Assembly: GCA_030040175.1 (NCBI GenBank)
Contig: JASHUF010000077.1
Span: forward strand, 1-16,809
From: Acidobacteriaceae bacterium
GTDB lineage: Bacteria > Acidobacteriota > Terriglobia > Terriglobales > Acidobacteriaceae
Reading direction: 5' to 3'
Length of the DNA stretch: 16,809 bases
Made by a program: the position numbers and the translations under genes. The notes beneath the pieces were generated by a model. The model was not told the DNA's origin and ran no database searches. It saw nothing but the letters and a program-made list of their open reading frames with translations. Below, piece after piece: positions 6,507 through 14,303 of the stretch (positions are counted from its first letter, which is position 1; every line of letters begins with the position of its first letter).

Positions 6507-7531
6507 ATGTTCGCGAAGTGGCAAAACGGGCCGGCGTGTCGCCGTCCACGGTATCTCGGGCACTCAACACCCCCGAGTTACTCAGCTATAGGACCCGCAA
6601 GCGTGTGCTGGGCGTGATTGAAGAGGCAGCCTACTATCCCAACGCGAATGCGCGGGCGCTCTTCGCCGCAACGAATCGCACCTTCGGAGTGGTCGTCTCC
6701 AACATAGCCAACCCTTATTTCCTCGATATCTTCCGCGGAATTGAATCACGCGCGCACGAGCAGGGATACGAATTGCTGCTGGCCAACACCGACTACAAAT
6801 CTGACCGGCTGGCCGCTAGTTTACGAATGATGCTGGAGCGGCGCGTCGCCGGTCTCGCCGTGGTGGTGTCGGAAATGGATGAAGCCCTCATCGCCCAGCT
6901 GGCCCGCGCCAAGATACGCGCGGTGTTTTCCGGTGTCGATACGCCGGGAACAGAATTCACAAACATTAAGGTCAACTGCCGTAAGGGTATGGACAAAGTG
7001 CTCGCCTACCTGACTTCGCTGGGCCACCGGCGCATGGTATTTGTCGGCCATCACGCGTCGTTGGAAAGCATCACTGAACGCTCGTCCGCCTTCCTGGAAG
7101 GAGTCAAGCAATTTGAGTCGAAGGTGGAGTCGCTGACATTTACCGACTCGGACAGCATCGCCGGCGGCCGGCAAGCGGCCCGGGACATCATCGCCTCCGG
7201 TTTTCGGCCCACAGCAATCGTATGCGTCAATGACGTTGTCGCGCTCGGAGTTTTGAAGGAAATGCGCGAGCGCGGCATCGCGGTGCCCGCTGAAGTGTCG
7301 GTCACAGGCTTCGATGATATTGAGTTTGCTGAAGCGTTCAGCCCCGGTCTGACAACGGTGAATATCTCCCGTGAACAAATCGCGGAACATCTGTTTCAAC
7401 ACCTCTGTAACCCGGTGAGGCCGGATTCCAATCGCCGCGAAATCGTGATTGACCCGCAACTCGTGCTCCGCGAATCGACAGGCCCCGCCTCTGATTTCGC
7501 GCAGAGTGGCGCCACAGAATTGGTAGAGTAA
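6503..7531 (+). CDS. LacI-family transcriptional regulator
   Basis: The 342-residue protein has the N-terminal LacI helix-turn-helix (VREVAKRAGVSPSTVSRALN, residues 3-22), the hinge region, then a periplasmic-binding-type effector domain beginning at TFGVVVSNIANPYF. FDDIEFAEAFSPGLTTV near the C-terminal part is also typical. It binds a palindromic operator and releases it when a sugar or sugar phosphate binds. The ATG at 6503 is chosen because GAGG lies four bases upstream and the HTH begins at residue 3; a longer frame from 6353 overlaps PhyH with no family resemblance. It probably controls this operon through the palindrome at 3360-3375, which also places it under its own control. Confidence 0.9.
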   Translation: MNVREVAKRAGVSPSTVSRALNTPELLSYRTRKRVLGVIEEAAYYPNANARALFAATNRTFGVVVSNIANPYFLDIFRGIESRAHEQGYELLLANTDYKSDRLAASLRMMLERRVAGLAVVVSEMDEALIAQLARAKIRAVFSGVDTPGTEFTNIKVNCRKGMDKVLAYLTSLGHRRMVFVGHHASLESITERSSAFLEGVKQFESKVESLTFTDSDSIAGGRQAARDIIASGFRPTAIVCVNDVVALGVLKEMRERGIAVPAEVSVTGFDDIEFAEAFSPGLTTVNISREQIAEHLFQHLCNPVRPDSNRREIVIDPQLVLRESTGPASDFAQSGATELVE

Positions 7532-7666
7532 GATCTAACGGCCGCCATGGGTGTGGATGTCGTGGGTGTTTTCCGGCGCCGGGCTCATCTTCGGGCGGGT
7601 AAATGTGTATGAGGGCGATGCTCACAAAAGAGCTTCGTGGATTCCGCCTTGTGGGAGATCCTGGCT

Positions 7667-9325
7667 ATGCGATCGTTTCTTGCTCCTGAACCGTTGGATT
7701 GGGCACATCCCAAACGGGGTAATCGGATACGCTGCGCGCAGTGTTTGATTCCGCTGTCCCTGGTGATCTCGTTCTTCTCGCCATTTTTGGCGGGGCAGAG
7801 CGTTCCCGCTGCCGATTCCCGGCCGATACTTACCCCCAAGCCCTCACCGTCTGCCAAAATCAACGGACCCACTGTGTATGGGGCTCGCCCGGGTCATCCC
7901 TTCCTTTACCGGATTCCATGTACCGGCGAGCGGCCCATTCGCTTTGCGGCCAAAGGACTGCCGCGGTTGTTGCACCTGGATCTCCGCACGGGCATCATCA
8001 CCGGACAGGTCCCAGACAAGCGCGGTGTCTACGCCATCACCCTGCTGGCTTCTAACGCGAAGGGTAGCTCCTCCAGGATATTCCGGCTTGTGGTGGGTGA
8101 CACCCTGGCGCTTACTCCTCCGATGGGTTGGAATACGTGGTACACCAGATTCGGTTATTCGACGGCGGCAAACGTCAAGCAAGCCGCCGACATCATGATC
8201 TCCAGCGGCATGGCCGATTTTGGTTACCAATATGTGGATGTCGACGACGGTTGGACGGTAATGCCGGGCGCCAAAGATCCGGGCATGGGCGGGGTGGCTC
8301 GCGACTCGCGCGGGGCGATTCTGCCCAACGGCCGCTTTCAGGACATGGCCGCGATGGCTGCCTATATCCACGCAAAGGGCCTGAAGGCCGGTTTGTACAC
8401 ATCTCCCGGTCCGTTGGACTGCGCCGGCTTCACCGGATCGTATGGACACGAGGAAATGGACGCGCGGACCTTCGCGGAGTGGGGCTTCGATCTTCTGAAA
8501 TACGACTGGTGTTCGTATGGGCGCATAGCCCCGCAAAAACCCACCATATCCGACTACCGCAAGCCCTACGACCTGATGGGCGCGATCCTTAAGAAACAGG
8601 ACCGCGACATTTTCTTGAACATCTGCCAGTACGGCTTTGGCGATGCTTGGACCTGGGCGGCGGATGCCGGAGGTAACTCCTGGAGGACTACAGGTGACCT
8701 GGGCGCCGCCCGCGCAGCCGATGGTCTGCCTGCTTTTTACAGCATTGCGTTCGCGAACGAGGACCACGCCACCTATGCCGGTCCCGGGCATTGGAACGAC
8801 CCGGACTATCTCCTGATTGGCGCCGTAGGCGACACCATCCTCAAGTGGTCTGTTGCCGGAAAAGCCATCGACTGGTCCGTCGAGCCGCCAAAGCCAACGC
8901 CCACATCTCTTAGCGCGAACGAACAATATAGTTATATGTCGCTGTGGGTGATGATGGATGCCCCCTTGTTCTTCGGCGGGGACATGTCTCAGCTCGACGA
9001 CTTTACGCTGGGCATCTTGTGCAACAGCGAAGTGATCGACATCGATCAGGATGCCCTGGGATGGCAAGCGCGCGTGGTGCGCCATTCGTCAACGGATTAC
9101 ATATTGGAGAAACCGCTCGAGGATGGCTCCGTCGCGGTGGGGCTCTTCAACCTGGGCGAAGAGCCGCGTAGTATCAGCGTGACCCTGGCGGACTTGGGCT
9201 TAAACGGCCGTTGGAAGGTACGCGATCTTTGGCGCCAGAAACCGCTCGGAGCCGTAGATCAGTCATTGTCTGCCGAGGTTCCCGATCACGGCGTCGCCCT
9301 TCTGCGCTTGGTTTCCGCTCCTTGA
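7667..9325 (+). CDS. Secreted GH27 alpha-galactosidase with N-terminal Ig-like domain
   Basis: The 552-residue protein begins with a basic region and a hydrophobic signal (LIPLSLVISFFSPFLAG), so it is exported. Residues about 65-145 form a putative Ig/cadherin-like domain (GHPFLYRIPCTGERPIRF, then GIITGQVPDKRGVYAITLLA). The GH27 barrel follows from PPMGWNTW. Asp280 in KYDWC is the nucleophile and Asp344 in RTTGDL the acid/base. A beta-sandwich C-terminal domain ends the protein. Family members release terminal alpha-galactose from oligosaccharides by a retaining mechanism. The ATG at 7667 is preferred to GTG 7637 because GGGAG lies nine bases before it. It starts 135 bases after lacI with no clear promoter, so it may be the last operon gene. 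It supplies a likely substrate for the upstream kinase. Confidence 0.88.
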   Translation: MRSFLAPEPLDWAHPKRGNRIRCAQCLIPLSLVISFFSPFLAGQSVPAADSRPILTPKPSPSAKINGPTVYGARPGHPFLYRIPCTGERPIRFAAKGLPRLLHLDLRTGIITGQVPDKRGVYAITLLASNAKGSSSRIFRLVVGDTLALTPPMGWNTWYTRFGYSTAANVKQAADIMISSGMADFGYQYVDVDDGWTVMPGAKDPGMGGVARDSRGAILPNGRFQDMAAMAAYIHAKGLKAGLYTSPGPLDCAGFTGSYGHEEMDARTFAEWGFDLLKYDWCSYGRIAPQKPTISDYRKPYDLMGAILKKQDRDIFLNICQYGFGDAWTWAADAGGNSWRTTGDLGAARAADGLPAFYSIAFANEDHATYAGPGHWNDPDYLLIGAVGDTILKWSVAGKAIDWSVEPPKPTPTSLSANEQYSYMSLWVMMDAPLFFGGDMSQLDDFTLGILCNSEVIDIDQDALGWQARVVRHSSTDYILEKPLEDGSVAVGLFNLGEEPRSISVTLADLGLNGRWKVRDLWRQKPLGAVDQSLSAEVPDHGVALLRLVSAP

Positions 9326-9566
9326 CGGCGCCGGCACTATGTCTTCCATCGAAGCCTGAAGAAATTCAGCAGCCACGCGCCGGTGCTGTCGAAGGCCGGA
9401 ACCTCTGATTCCCGCGCGGGGCCCGTCCCTGGCCGCCATTCCTCGATCCGTTCTGATTCAAGTGCCCGGCTCAGGCCGCGCTCGCGCCTTTGAGCGCAGC
9501 GAAGTGGGATGGTTCGCCCCGGTCCGCGGCGGCGCCCGTGTGCGTGGATCGCGCTACAATCGGCCA
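9326..9566. other. Intergenic gap after the galactosidase
   Basis: I see no gene or strong hairpin terminator in this 241-base stretch. At its right end lies TACAAT (9555-9560), the presumed -10 box of the next gene, without a recognisable -35 box. Confidence 0.5.
9555..9560 (+). promoter_or_regulatory. -10 box of a leaderless gene
   Basis: TACAAT ends six bases before the ATG at 9567, so transcription would start at or next to the start codon and leave no ribosome site. No good -35 box is seen. Confidence 0.45.
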
Positions 9567-9752
9567 ATGACGGAGAGGGAAAAGCTGGAAGACTACGCGC
9601 GGGTTTTGGAGATCGTGCGCGACGAGATGAAGCTGGAGCAGCTCTACGTGAGCCAGAAGAAGAAATGGGAGGCGATCGAATTCATCCGCGCCGATGCCTA
9701 CAAACGGATCGCCGATGTGCTCGTCGGCGTGCACAGGCTGCCCGCGCAGTGA
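9567..9752 (+). CDS. Small conserved-looking charged protein (61 aa)
   Basis: The ATG at 9567 gives MTEREKLEDYARVLEIVRDE and a highly charged, mostly helical protein ending VHRLPAQ. There is no signal or membrane helix. I do not recognise a family. The sequence has the heptad-like Leu spacing of a short coiled coil or helical hairpin. A longer frame back to 9462 is arginine- and glycine-rich and looks like non-coding extension. There is no ribosome site; instead a -10-like box sits six bases ahead, so the message is probably leaderless. It converges with the DinB gene 73 bases downstream. Codon use fits the neighbours, and the gene is probably real. Confidence 0.6.
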   Translation: MTEREKLEDYARVLEIVRDEMKLEQLYVSQKKKWEAIEFIRADAYKRIADVLVGVHRLPAQ

Positions 9753-9825
9753 AGGAACGCCTGCTCCGGCGGGTGTAGCGCGCTTTATCTCAGCGCGATG
9801 GTGCGCCGCGGCGGTGCCGCGGGCG

Positions 9826-10332
9826 CTACGACGGTTCCTGCTGGTCCCGGTAATAGGCGATGAGGTCCATGGGCTTCGCAGGCTGCGCACTCAACTGGCG
9901 CAGCATGGTGGTTACCTGCCCGCGATGGTAGCTGCCATGGTTGACGACGTGCTGCAGCATCTGCCAGAAGGGGTGCGAGCGCGCGTTGCCGCGGAGGTCC
10001 CGGTACTCGATGGAGCGGGTTATGCCTTCGGGGCCGAGATGAACCAGGAAGGTGCGCATTCCGGTTTCAAGCTCGGACCATTCGCGGCGCGCGGCGGCAA
10101 CGTCGGCGATGCGGTCCGGCGGCCGAAGGCCCGCAGGCTGCCCGCCGCTCCAGCGCGCGAGCCAGATGGATTCGGCATCGCAGATGTGGGCGATGGTATC
10201 GCGCACTGAGCTGAAGCTGGAGCCGAGCGGTCGCGTGAACTGCTCCAGCGTAAGCGCGGAGACGGCTTCGAGCACGCGGTCGCGCGCCCAGTAGTTGTAG
10301 TCGAGCAGAGTCTGCAGATCGTCGAAGGTCAT
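9826..10332 (-). CDS. DinB-family metal-binding protein
   Basis: The 168-residue protein shows the DinB four-helix fold signature: an opening NYWARDRVLEAV helix, His49 in TIAHICDAE, and His132 and His136 in VNHGSYHRGQV. These three His residues form the usual metal site. The family includes thiol-dependent transferases and many proteins of unknown reaction; no substrate can be given. Length is typical (150-170). No signal or membrane helix is present. The ATG at 10332 has no ribosome site; TAAACT (10339-10344, minus) ends six bases before it, so the transcript may be leaderless. It is transcribed away from the hairpin array. Confidence 0.85.
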   Translation of the reverse strand: MTFDDLQTLLDYNYWARDRVLEAVSALTLEQFTRPLGSSFSSVRDTIAHICDAESIWLARWSGGQPAGLRPPDRIADVAAARREWSELETGMRTFLVHLGPEGITRSIEYRDLRGNARSHPFWQMLQHVVNHGSYHRGQVTTMLRQLSAQPAKPMDLIAYYRDQQEPS

Positions 10333-10338
10333 GCGGCG

Positions 10339-10344
10339 AGTTTA
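10339..10344 (-). promoter_or_regulatory. -10 box of the leaderless dinB-like gene
   Basis: On the minus strand TAAACT is followed by six bases (CGCCGC) and then the ATG, the same layout as at 9555-9567. No clear -35 box is visible. Confidence 0.4.
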
Positions 10345-10616
10345 GCGCAGTCTCTTGTTGGCGCATGCACAGATCGGCCTGGACGCGCGCCGAGCGCCGG
10401 GGGGAACCATGCACCCCGGTTCCGGGCGATTGCGCGCGAGCCCGATGGCATATTCTCGAGAATTTCGCGGAGCTGAAGGGTGAATGCATCAGCCAAGGTG
10501 CATGGAAAGCGCATGGCTGCGAAAGCTGCACCACGGCTGGTGAAATCCACAGGATTCAGAGTGATTTGCACTTGCATCCACAACTTGGCCGGAAGTAATG
10601 TCTCTTTAACTGATGA
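10345..10616. other. Leader region ahead of the hairpin array
   Basis: No gene is supported. GCT-GCGAA-AGC at 10516-10526 is a small GNRA-like hairpin lying two periods (101 nt) before the degenerate hairpin at 10617, so the array may begin this early. I could not pick a plus-strand promoter with confidence; TTGCAT (10573) with TAATGT (18-base spacer) is a weak candidate. Confidence 0.35.
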
Positions 10617-11575
10617 CCCAGTAGGGAATCGGGAGTTGATTGCCGGAGTGACTGGGGACGCGGCAGACGATGCGAGTCGGAGGCCGCAGGAACCAGACAG
10701 GCCAGAGGACATAATAGCCGGCGCAAGCCGGAGGTTGGTTGCTGGCCGCGAGGGAGTTGGACGGAGGGTTGATAGCCCGAAGTGCAACGCCGGCGCATCC
10801 GGAGGTGCAATGGACGGTGGAGGCTGGATACTCATCGACGGTTCATCCGGCGATGCAAGGTCCGGGCGAAATCGAAAGTTCATCATAGGTCTGGCCAGGG
10901 GAGAGAGCGCCGGTGCGAGCCGGCAGGATCGAAACTGGACGTTCCGGAGGGCATAACACCCGGCGCAAGCCGGAAGCGAGCCGCCGGACGTACCGAAGGA
11001 TCAAGATTCCGTGAGACTCGAGGCTAGTCAGGCGAGCAGAACCGGAAGAGACGGCAATCGGCGCAAGCCGGAGGTTAGTAGGCCGGGGAAACTCGAAGGA
11101 TCAGGCTTCTGGCGAAAGACAGAAGCCGGCCGCCAGTGAAGGCTGGAGATGCGACGTCCGGTGAAAGCCGTGGGTACCGCTTCAGTCGTACCGAGGGAAG
11201 AAGGCGTCGGCGCAAGCCGGTAGCCGGTCCAACGGAGTAGCTGGAAGATAGCGCGTCCGGTGAAAGCCGGAGGACCTATCGGAGGCAGGGTCGGAAGATC
11301 CGATTCGCGGCGCAAGCCGAGGGTGGGGTTGGAAGGCACTGCTGGAGGGCGTAGCTTCCGAAGAGAGTCGGGGGATAGCCCTGCGACGTGAGCTGGAAGT
11401 GCGCAGCAGCCGGTGCAAGCCGGAGGCGGACGCGCCAGACGGGCGAACAGCGGCGCAGACGGCCAAAAGCCGTAGGCAGGTTGTGAGCCTAGACGCAGGA
11501 AGTGAGTCCGATTGACCTGCAAGGTCACCACATCTTAGGCGCCAGGGACTTCGGTTCTTGGCGCCTTCGTATTTT
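10617..11575 (+). ncRNA. Tandem array of GNRA-tetraloop hairpins, candidate long structured RNA
   Basis: Twelve clear hairpins of the form CCGG(C/T)-GNRA-GCCGG, usually followed by AGG, have loops starting at 10672, 10723, 10915, 10965, 11063, 11114, 11163, 11212, 11262, 11312, 11363 and 11415. Loops are GCGA, GCAA, GAAA and GAGA, all GNRA on the plus strand. Weaker units fill most missing slots: 10620 (CCC/GGG), 10771 (GGGT/GCCC), 10868 (GAAA, stem lost), 11011 (GTGA, stem mostly lost), 11464 (ACGGC/GCCGT) and 11519 (GACC/GGTC). Spacing is 46-52 nt almost throughout. Stems change on both sides together (CGAT/GTCG, CCGA/TCGG, a 7-bp outer stem GGCTTCT/AGAAGCC at 11104-11127), which supports RNA pairing. 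Periods of 48-52 do not hold a reading frame, so it is not protein coding. The array ends in a UUCG-capped terminator. It matches no RNA family I can name. Confidence 0.65.
11537..11575 (+). terminator. Intrinsic terminator with UUCG tetraloop
   Basis: A 13-bp stem (11537-11549 with 11554-11566, three G-U pairs or fewer) is capped by C(TTCG)G, an especially stable loop, and followed by TCGTATTTT. The UUCG loop reads correctly only on the plus strand, which fixes the sense of the array. The T tract is short and interrupted, so termination strength is uncertain. Confidence 0.65.
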
Positions 11576-11600
11576 GAGGCGATATCAAGGGAGGCACTGG

Positions 11601-11659
11601 CGTCCTGCGCACGGGAACGCGGAATCCGAGTCCCCTAGGCAATGGCCTGGAGCAGGACG
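11601..11659. repeat. Paired 8-bp inverted repeat between array and cytochrome gene
   Basis: CGTCCTGC (11601-11608) pairs with GCAGGACG (11652-11659), enclosing a small AGGC/GCCT hairpin at 11637-11648. It could close the 3' side of the array locus or lie just after the end of the cytochrome gene as a weak terminator; no T tract is seen on either strand. Confidence 0.35.
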
Positions 11660-11664
11660 AACCC

Positions 11665-12174
11665 TTATTTCGATGCGCTGGACGGAGTACCCACGCCGGG
11701 CTTCGAGAAACTACGGATATAGAAAACAAGGTTCCAAACGGCCTCGTCGCTGGCGCGGCCGCTCTCTTCCGGCGGCATCTTGTCTTTGCCGTTGCGGATG
11801 ATCAGGAAGAGTTCTCCGTCTTCGCGGCCGGCGAGGACCTTGGGGTCAGTCCAGTCAGAGAGGGTGAGCTCCATACTGGTGGCCAGGTCACTCTTGCCGT
11901 TGCCGTTATCGCCGTGGCACATGGCGCAGTCAATCTCATAAAGATTCTTGGCTTTCGTCTGGGATTCGGCCGTCGGCTTGACGGGGTTTTTAGGATAGGT
12001 GGCCGGCGCGGGTGTGATGGCCTGCATGGGCGCCATGGCCGGAGCAGGAGTCGGTAACGCGGGTTGGGACTGAGCCGGTGCGGGCGCCTGTCCGCTCTGG
12101 GCCTGAGCGCGGCCGGTCTCTAACGTAACGGCAAGCACGGTTCCCGCGAAAACGAGCAGAAGCAGCTTCGACAT
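11665..12174 (-). CDS. Secreted or membrane-anchored class I c-type cytochrome
   Basis: The 169-residue protein starts at ATG 12174, with AGGAGG six bases upstream; the longer frame from 12306 lacks these. Residues 1-25 are a signal peptide (KLLLLVFAGTVLAV, then RAQAQ). A Pro/Ala-rich linker spans about 29-68. The heme site CAMCH is at 83-87 with the probable axial Met133 in KDKMPP. The domain is a short mono-heme cytochrome c that carries electrons in the periplasm. The redox partner is unknown. It lies downstream of the DHA2 transporter gene on the same strand, with 184 bases between them, so it likely has its own promoter. Confidence 0.88.
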   Translation of the reverse strand: MSKLLLLVFAGTVLAVTLETGRAQAQSGQAPAPAQSQPALPTPAPAMAPMQAITPAPATYPKNPVKPTAESQTKAKNLYEIDCAMCHGDNGNGKSDLATSMELTLSDWTDPKVLAGREDGELFLIIRNGKDKMPPEESGRASDEAVWNLVFYIRSFSKPGVGTPSSASK

Positions 12175-12358
12175 GGCAGTCCTCCTCGCGTGGACGTCAG
12201 AAAACCGGCATCCAAACTGGTCTGGATTTTTCTGACCCGCATTATAGGCCCAAAAATGAGCCATTGGAGGTGAGCCGGAACACAAAGAGGCACGGTGGCT
12301 TTCCAAGGGGGAGCTTGGGGACGGGCGTTGCGCCTAAAGAACGGAGGCGGAAGGCGCG

Positions 12359-14017
12359 TTAATGCATGGCGCTCGCGCCGGGACCTGCGCCCGGCCGATT
12401 CTTGTTAAGAAGGAAGGCCAGCAACACGAGGCAGACTGACATCCAGGCGAGCTCCATGTAAACGTCCTGGTACCCCTGCATCTGCGCCTGCTGGTTGAGC
12501 TGGTTATAGATGGAAGCCAGCGCCATGCCGGCGCCGTTCGCGGAGCCGAAGGAGTTGCCCAGAAATCCGGTGAGCGCGCGAAGATGCAGCTGGTAGCCGA
12601 TGGAAGTGGGCAACATGTTCTGCTGCAAATGCTGCTGGTGCCACATGGCGCGCGAGGTGACTTGCGCGTTGGTCATGGCGATGAGGACGCTGCCGCCGAT
12701 GTTGCGCGCGAAATTGATCAGCCCCGCCACCTGGTTGCTTTGCTCCTTCGGCAACCCGACGTAAGCGGCGTTGGTGATGGAGATGAAGCAGAAGGGGATG
12801 GGCAGCATCTGCACCACGCGCAGCCAGGAGGCCTCAGCGAAGCTCATCTGCAGATTGGTGACCACGGCCGCATAGCGGAATGAAATGGCGAAGAGGATAA
12901 AGCCGCAAACAGCGAGCGTACGGGCGGAAATTTTGCTGGTGGCGAAGCCGGCCAGCGGCATGACGATCACCAGCGCGATGCCGCCCGCGGTAAGAGCCAG
13001 ACCGGCGGTGGTGGCCGTGTAGCCCAGCAATTGCTGGGTGAACTCCGGTTGCAGCACGGTGTTGGCATTGAGCACGCCTCCCACCAGCGCCATGAGAAAG
13101 CAGCAGATGGCGAAGTTCTTGAAGCGGAAAAGCTTGAGATTGATGAGCGGCTGCTTGCGATGCCACTCCCAGACAATGAGCCCGATCATGCCGCAGACGA
13201 ACATGACGGCGAAGAAGCGGATGAAGCCGGAGGCGAACCAGTCGTTTTCTTCGCCCTTGTCGAGCATGATCTGCATCCCGCCCATGGCCAGGGTGAGGAA
13301 GCTCAGGCCGAGATAATCGATGTTCTTGAGCAGGGAGCGGTCAGGCTTGATCCACGGCGGATCGTCGACCAGACGGGTAACGAGAATGAAGGCGAGGATG
13401 CCGACCGGAATGTTGATGTAAAAGATCCAGCGCCAGGTGAAGTTGTCTGTGATCCAGCCGCCGAGCGTGGGACCAATGGAGGGGGCGAGCACGGCGACCA
13501 GGCCGTAAAGCGCGAAGGCCTGCCCGCGCTGGTGGGGCTCGAACGAGTCGGCCATGATGGCCTGGGCCATGGGCTGCAGGCCGCCCCCGCCGGCGCCCTG
13601 AAGGACGCGGCAAAGCAGCAGGATGGACAGCGAGGGCGCCGCACCGCAAAGAAAGCTGGCAGTGGTGAAGATGGCAATGCACAGGACGAAGAAATTGCGC
13701 CGGCCGAGGATGTTGGAGGCCCAGCCGCCCAGCGGCAGCACGATGGCGTTCGAGACCAGGTAACTGGTGAGCACCCAGGTGGCCTCATCGGTGCTGGCGC
13801 CCAGGCTGCCGGCGATGTGCTGCAGAGCCACGTTGGCGATCGAGGTATCGAGGACCTCCATAAACGCGGCCAGGGCCACCGTCATGGCGATCAGCCAGGG
13901 ATTCACCCTGGGCTTCCAGCGCGCGCTGTCGATGGCGCCGGCCGGATCGGGCAGGGCGCCCGAAGAGGCGCGGGTCAACCCGGCTGGAGCGGGTAAAGCG
14001 GCTTCGTTCTCCGACAA
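12359..14017 (-). CDS. DHA2-family MFS multidrug exporter (EmrB/QacA type)
   Basis: The 552-residue protein has a cytoplasmic N-terminal tail of about 40 residues, then about 14 hydrophobic helices. Helix 1 carries the DHA2 signature FMEVLDTSIANVALQHI, followed by WVLTSYLVSNAIVLPLGGW and, later, GGGGLQPMAQAIMADSF. These proton-driven exporters pump drugs or other hydrophobic compounds across the inner membrane, often with a membrane-fusion partner. None is encoded next door. The start is TTG at 14015-14017 with AGGAG seven bases upstream; no ATG in frame gives a full first helix with a ribosome site. Substrate is unknown. Confidence 0.9.
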   Translation of the reverse strand: MSENEAALPAPAGLTRASSGALPDPAGAIDSARWKPRVNPWLIAMTVALAAFMEVLDTSIANVALQHIAGSLGASTDEATWVLTSYLVSNAIVLPLGGWASNILGRRNFFVLCIAIFTTASFLCGAAPSLSILLLCRVLQGAGGGGLQPMAQAIMADSFEPHQRGQAFALYGLVAVLAPSIGPTLGGWITDNFTWRWIFYINIPVGILAFILVTRLVDDPPWIKPDRSLLKNIDYLGLSFLTLAMGGMQIMLDKGEENDWFASGFIRFFAVMFVCGMIGLIVWEWHRKQPLINLKLFRFKNFAICCFLMALVGGVLNANTVLQPEFTQQLLGYTATTAGLALTAGGIALVIVMPLAGFATSKISARTLAVCGFILFAISFRYAAVVTNLQMSFAEASWLRVVQMLPIPFCFISITNAAYVGLPKEQSNQVAGLINFARNIGGSVLIAMTNAQVTSRAMWHQQHLQQNMLPTSIGYQLHLRALTGFLGNSFGSANGAGMALASIYNQLNQQAQMQGYQDVYMELAWMSVCLVLLAFLLNKNRPGAGPGASAMH

Positions 14018-14303
14018 ATGTCTTCTCCTGTGAGATTCTTGTCAGACTTTTTGGGGGATGGCCGAGGAAGTTAACTGGCGCTCCGAGCCTGTGCCCGGTG
14101 CGCAACCAGCGAATGCATACAGGATAGATTCCCGGACAGCGGTTGGAGGTTCAGGGATTCGCAGGCAGCCCACGAGCGCGGTGGAACGGCGGATCGGCCG
14201 CAAAAAATCGCGGCGCTTCCAAAGGGTCGCGCCCGGCGACGCCCCGCATCGCCCGCCGGACCGGCAAAAGCCGGCCCGAGGATTGAAGAGGAAGAGACGC
14301 GCC
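14018..14303 (-). other. Leader region of the exporter gene
   Basis: This gap has no gene. A GC hairpin at 14258-14277 (GGACCGGC, AAAA, GCCGGCCC) lies just after the end of the VWA-like gene, but no T tract follows on either strand, so I do not call it a terminator. The ribosome site of the exporter (AGGAG, 14025-14029) is at its left end. Confidence 0.4.

Noticed and set aside
7844..9085. 413-codon ORF antisense to the GH27 gene
   Set aside because: It is a GC-rich shadow of a gene with clear catalytic motifs on the plus strand, and it has no recognisable domain.
10617..11480. CRISPR array (regular spacing of about 50 nt)
   Set aside because: The repeated part is only about 14-17 nt, varies in sequence between units while keeping pairing, and differs in loop sequence. 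CRISPR repeats are near identical. No cas genes are in the window.
10480..11531. Long ORFs through the array (158 codons on plus, 167 codons on minus)
   Set aside because: The repeat period is mostly not a multiple of three, so no frame keeps a repeating peptide. Composition is Arg/Gly/Pro-rich and resembles no family. The signal is at the RNA level.
13031..13996. 321-codon plus-strand ORF opposite the DHA2 exporter
   Set aside because: It is very rich in Glu, Gly and Asp, as expected for the antisense of a membrane protein, with no domain or ribosome site.
14258..14277. Intrinsic terminator after the VWA-like gene
   Set aside because: The hairpin is strong but there is no T tract on either strand, and the T run sits in the loop on the minus strand.
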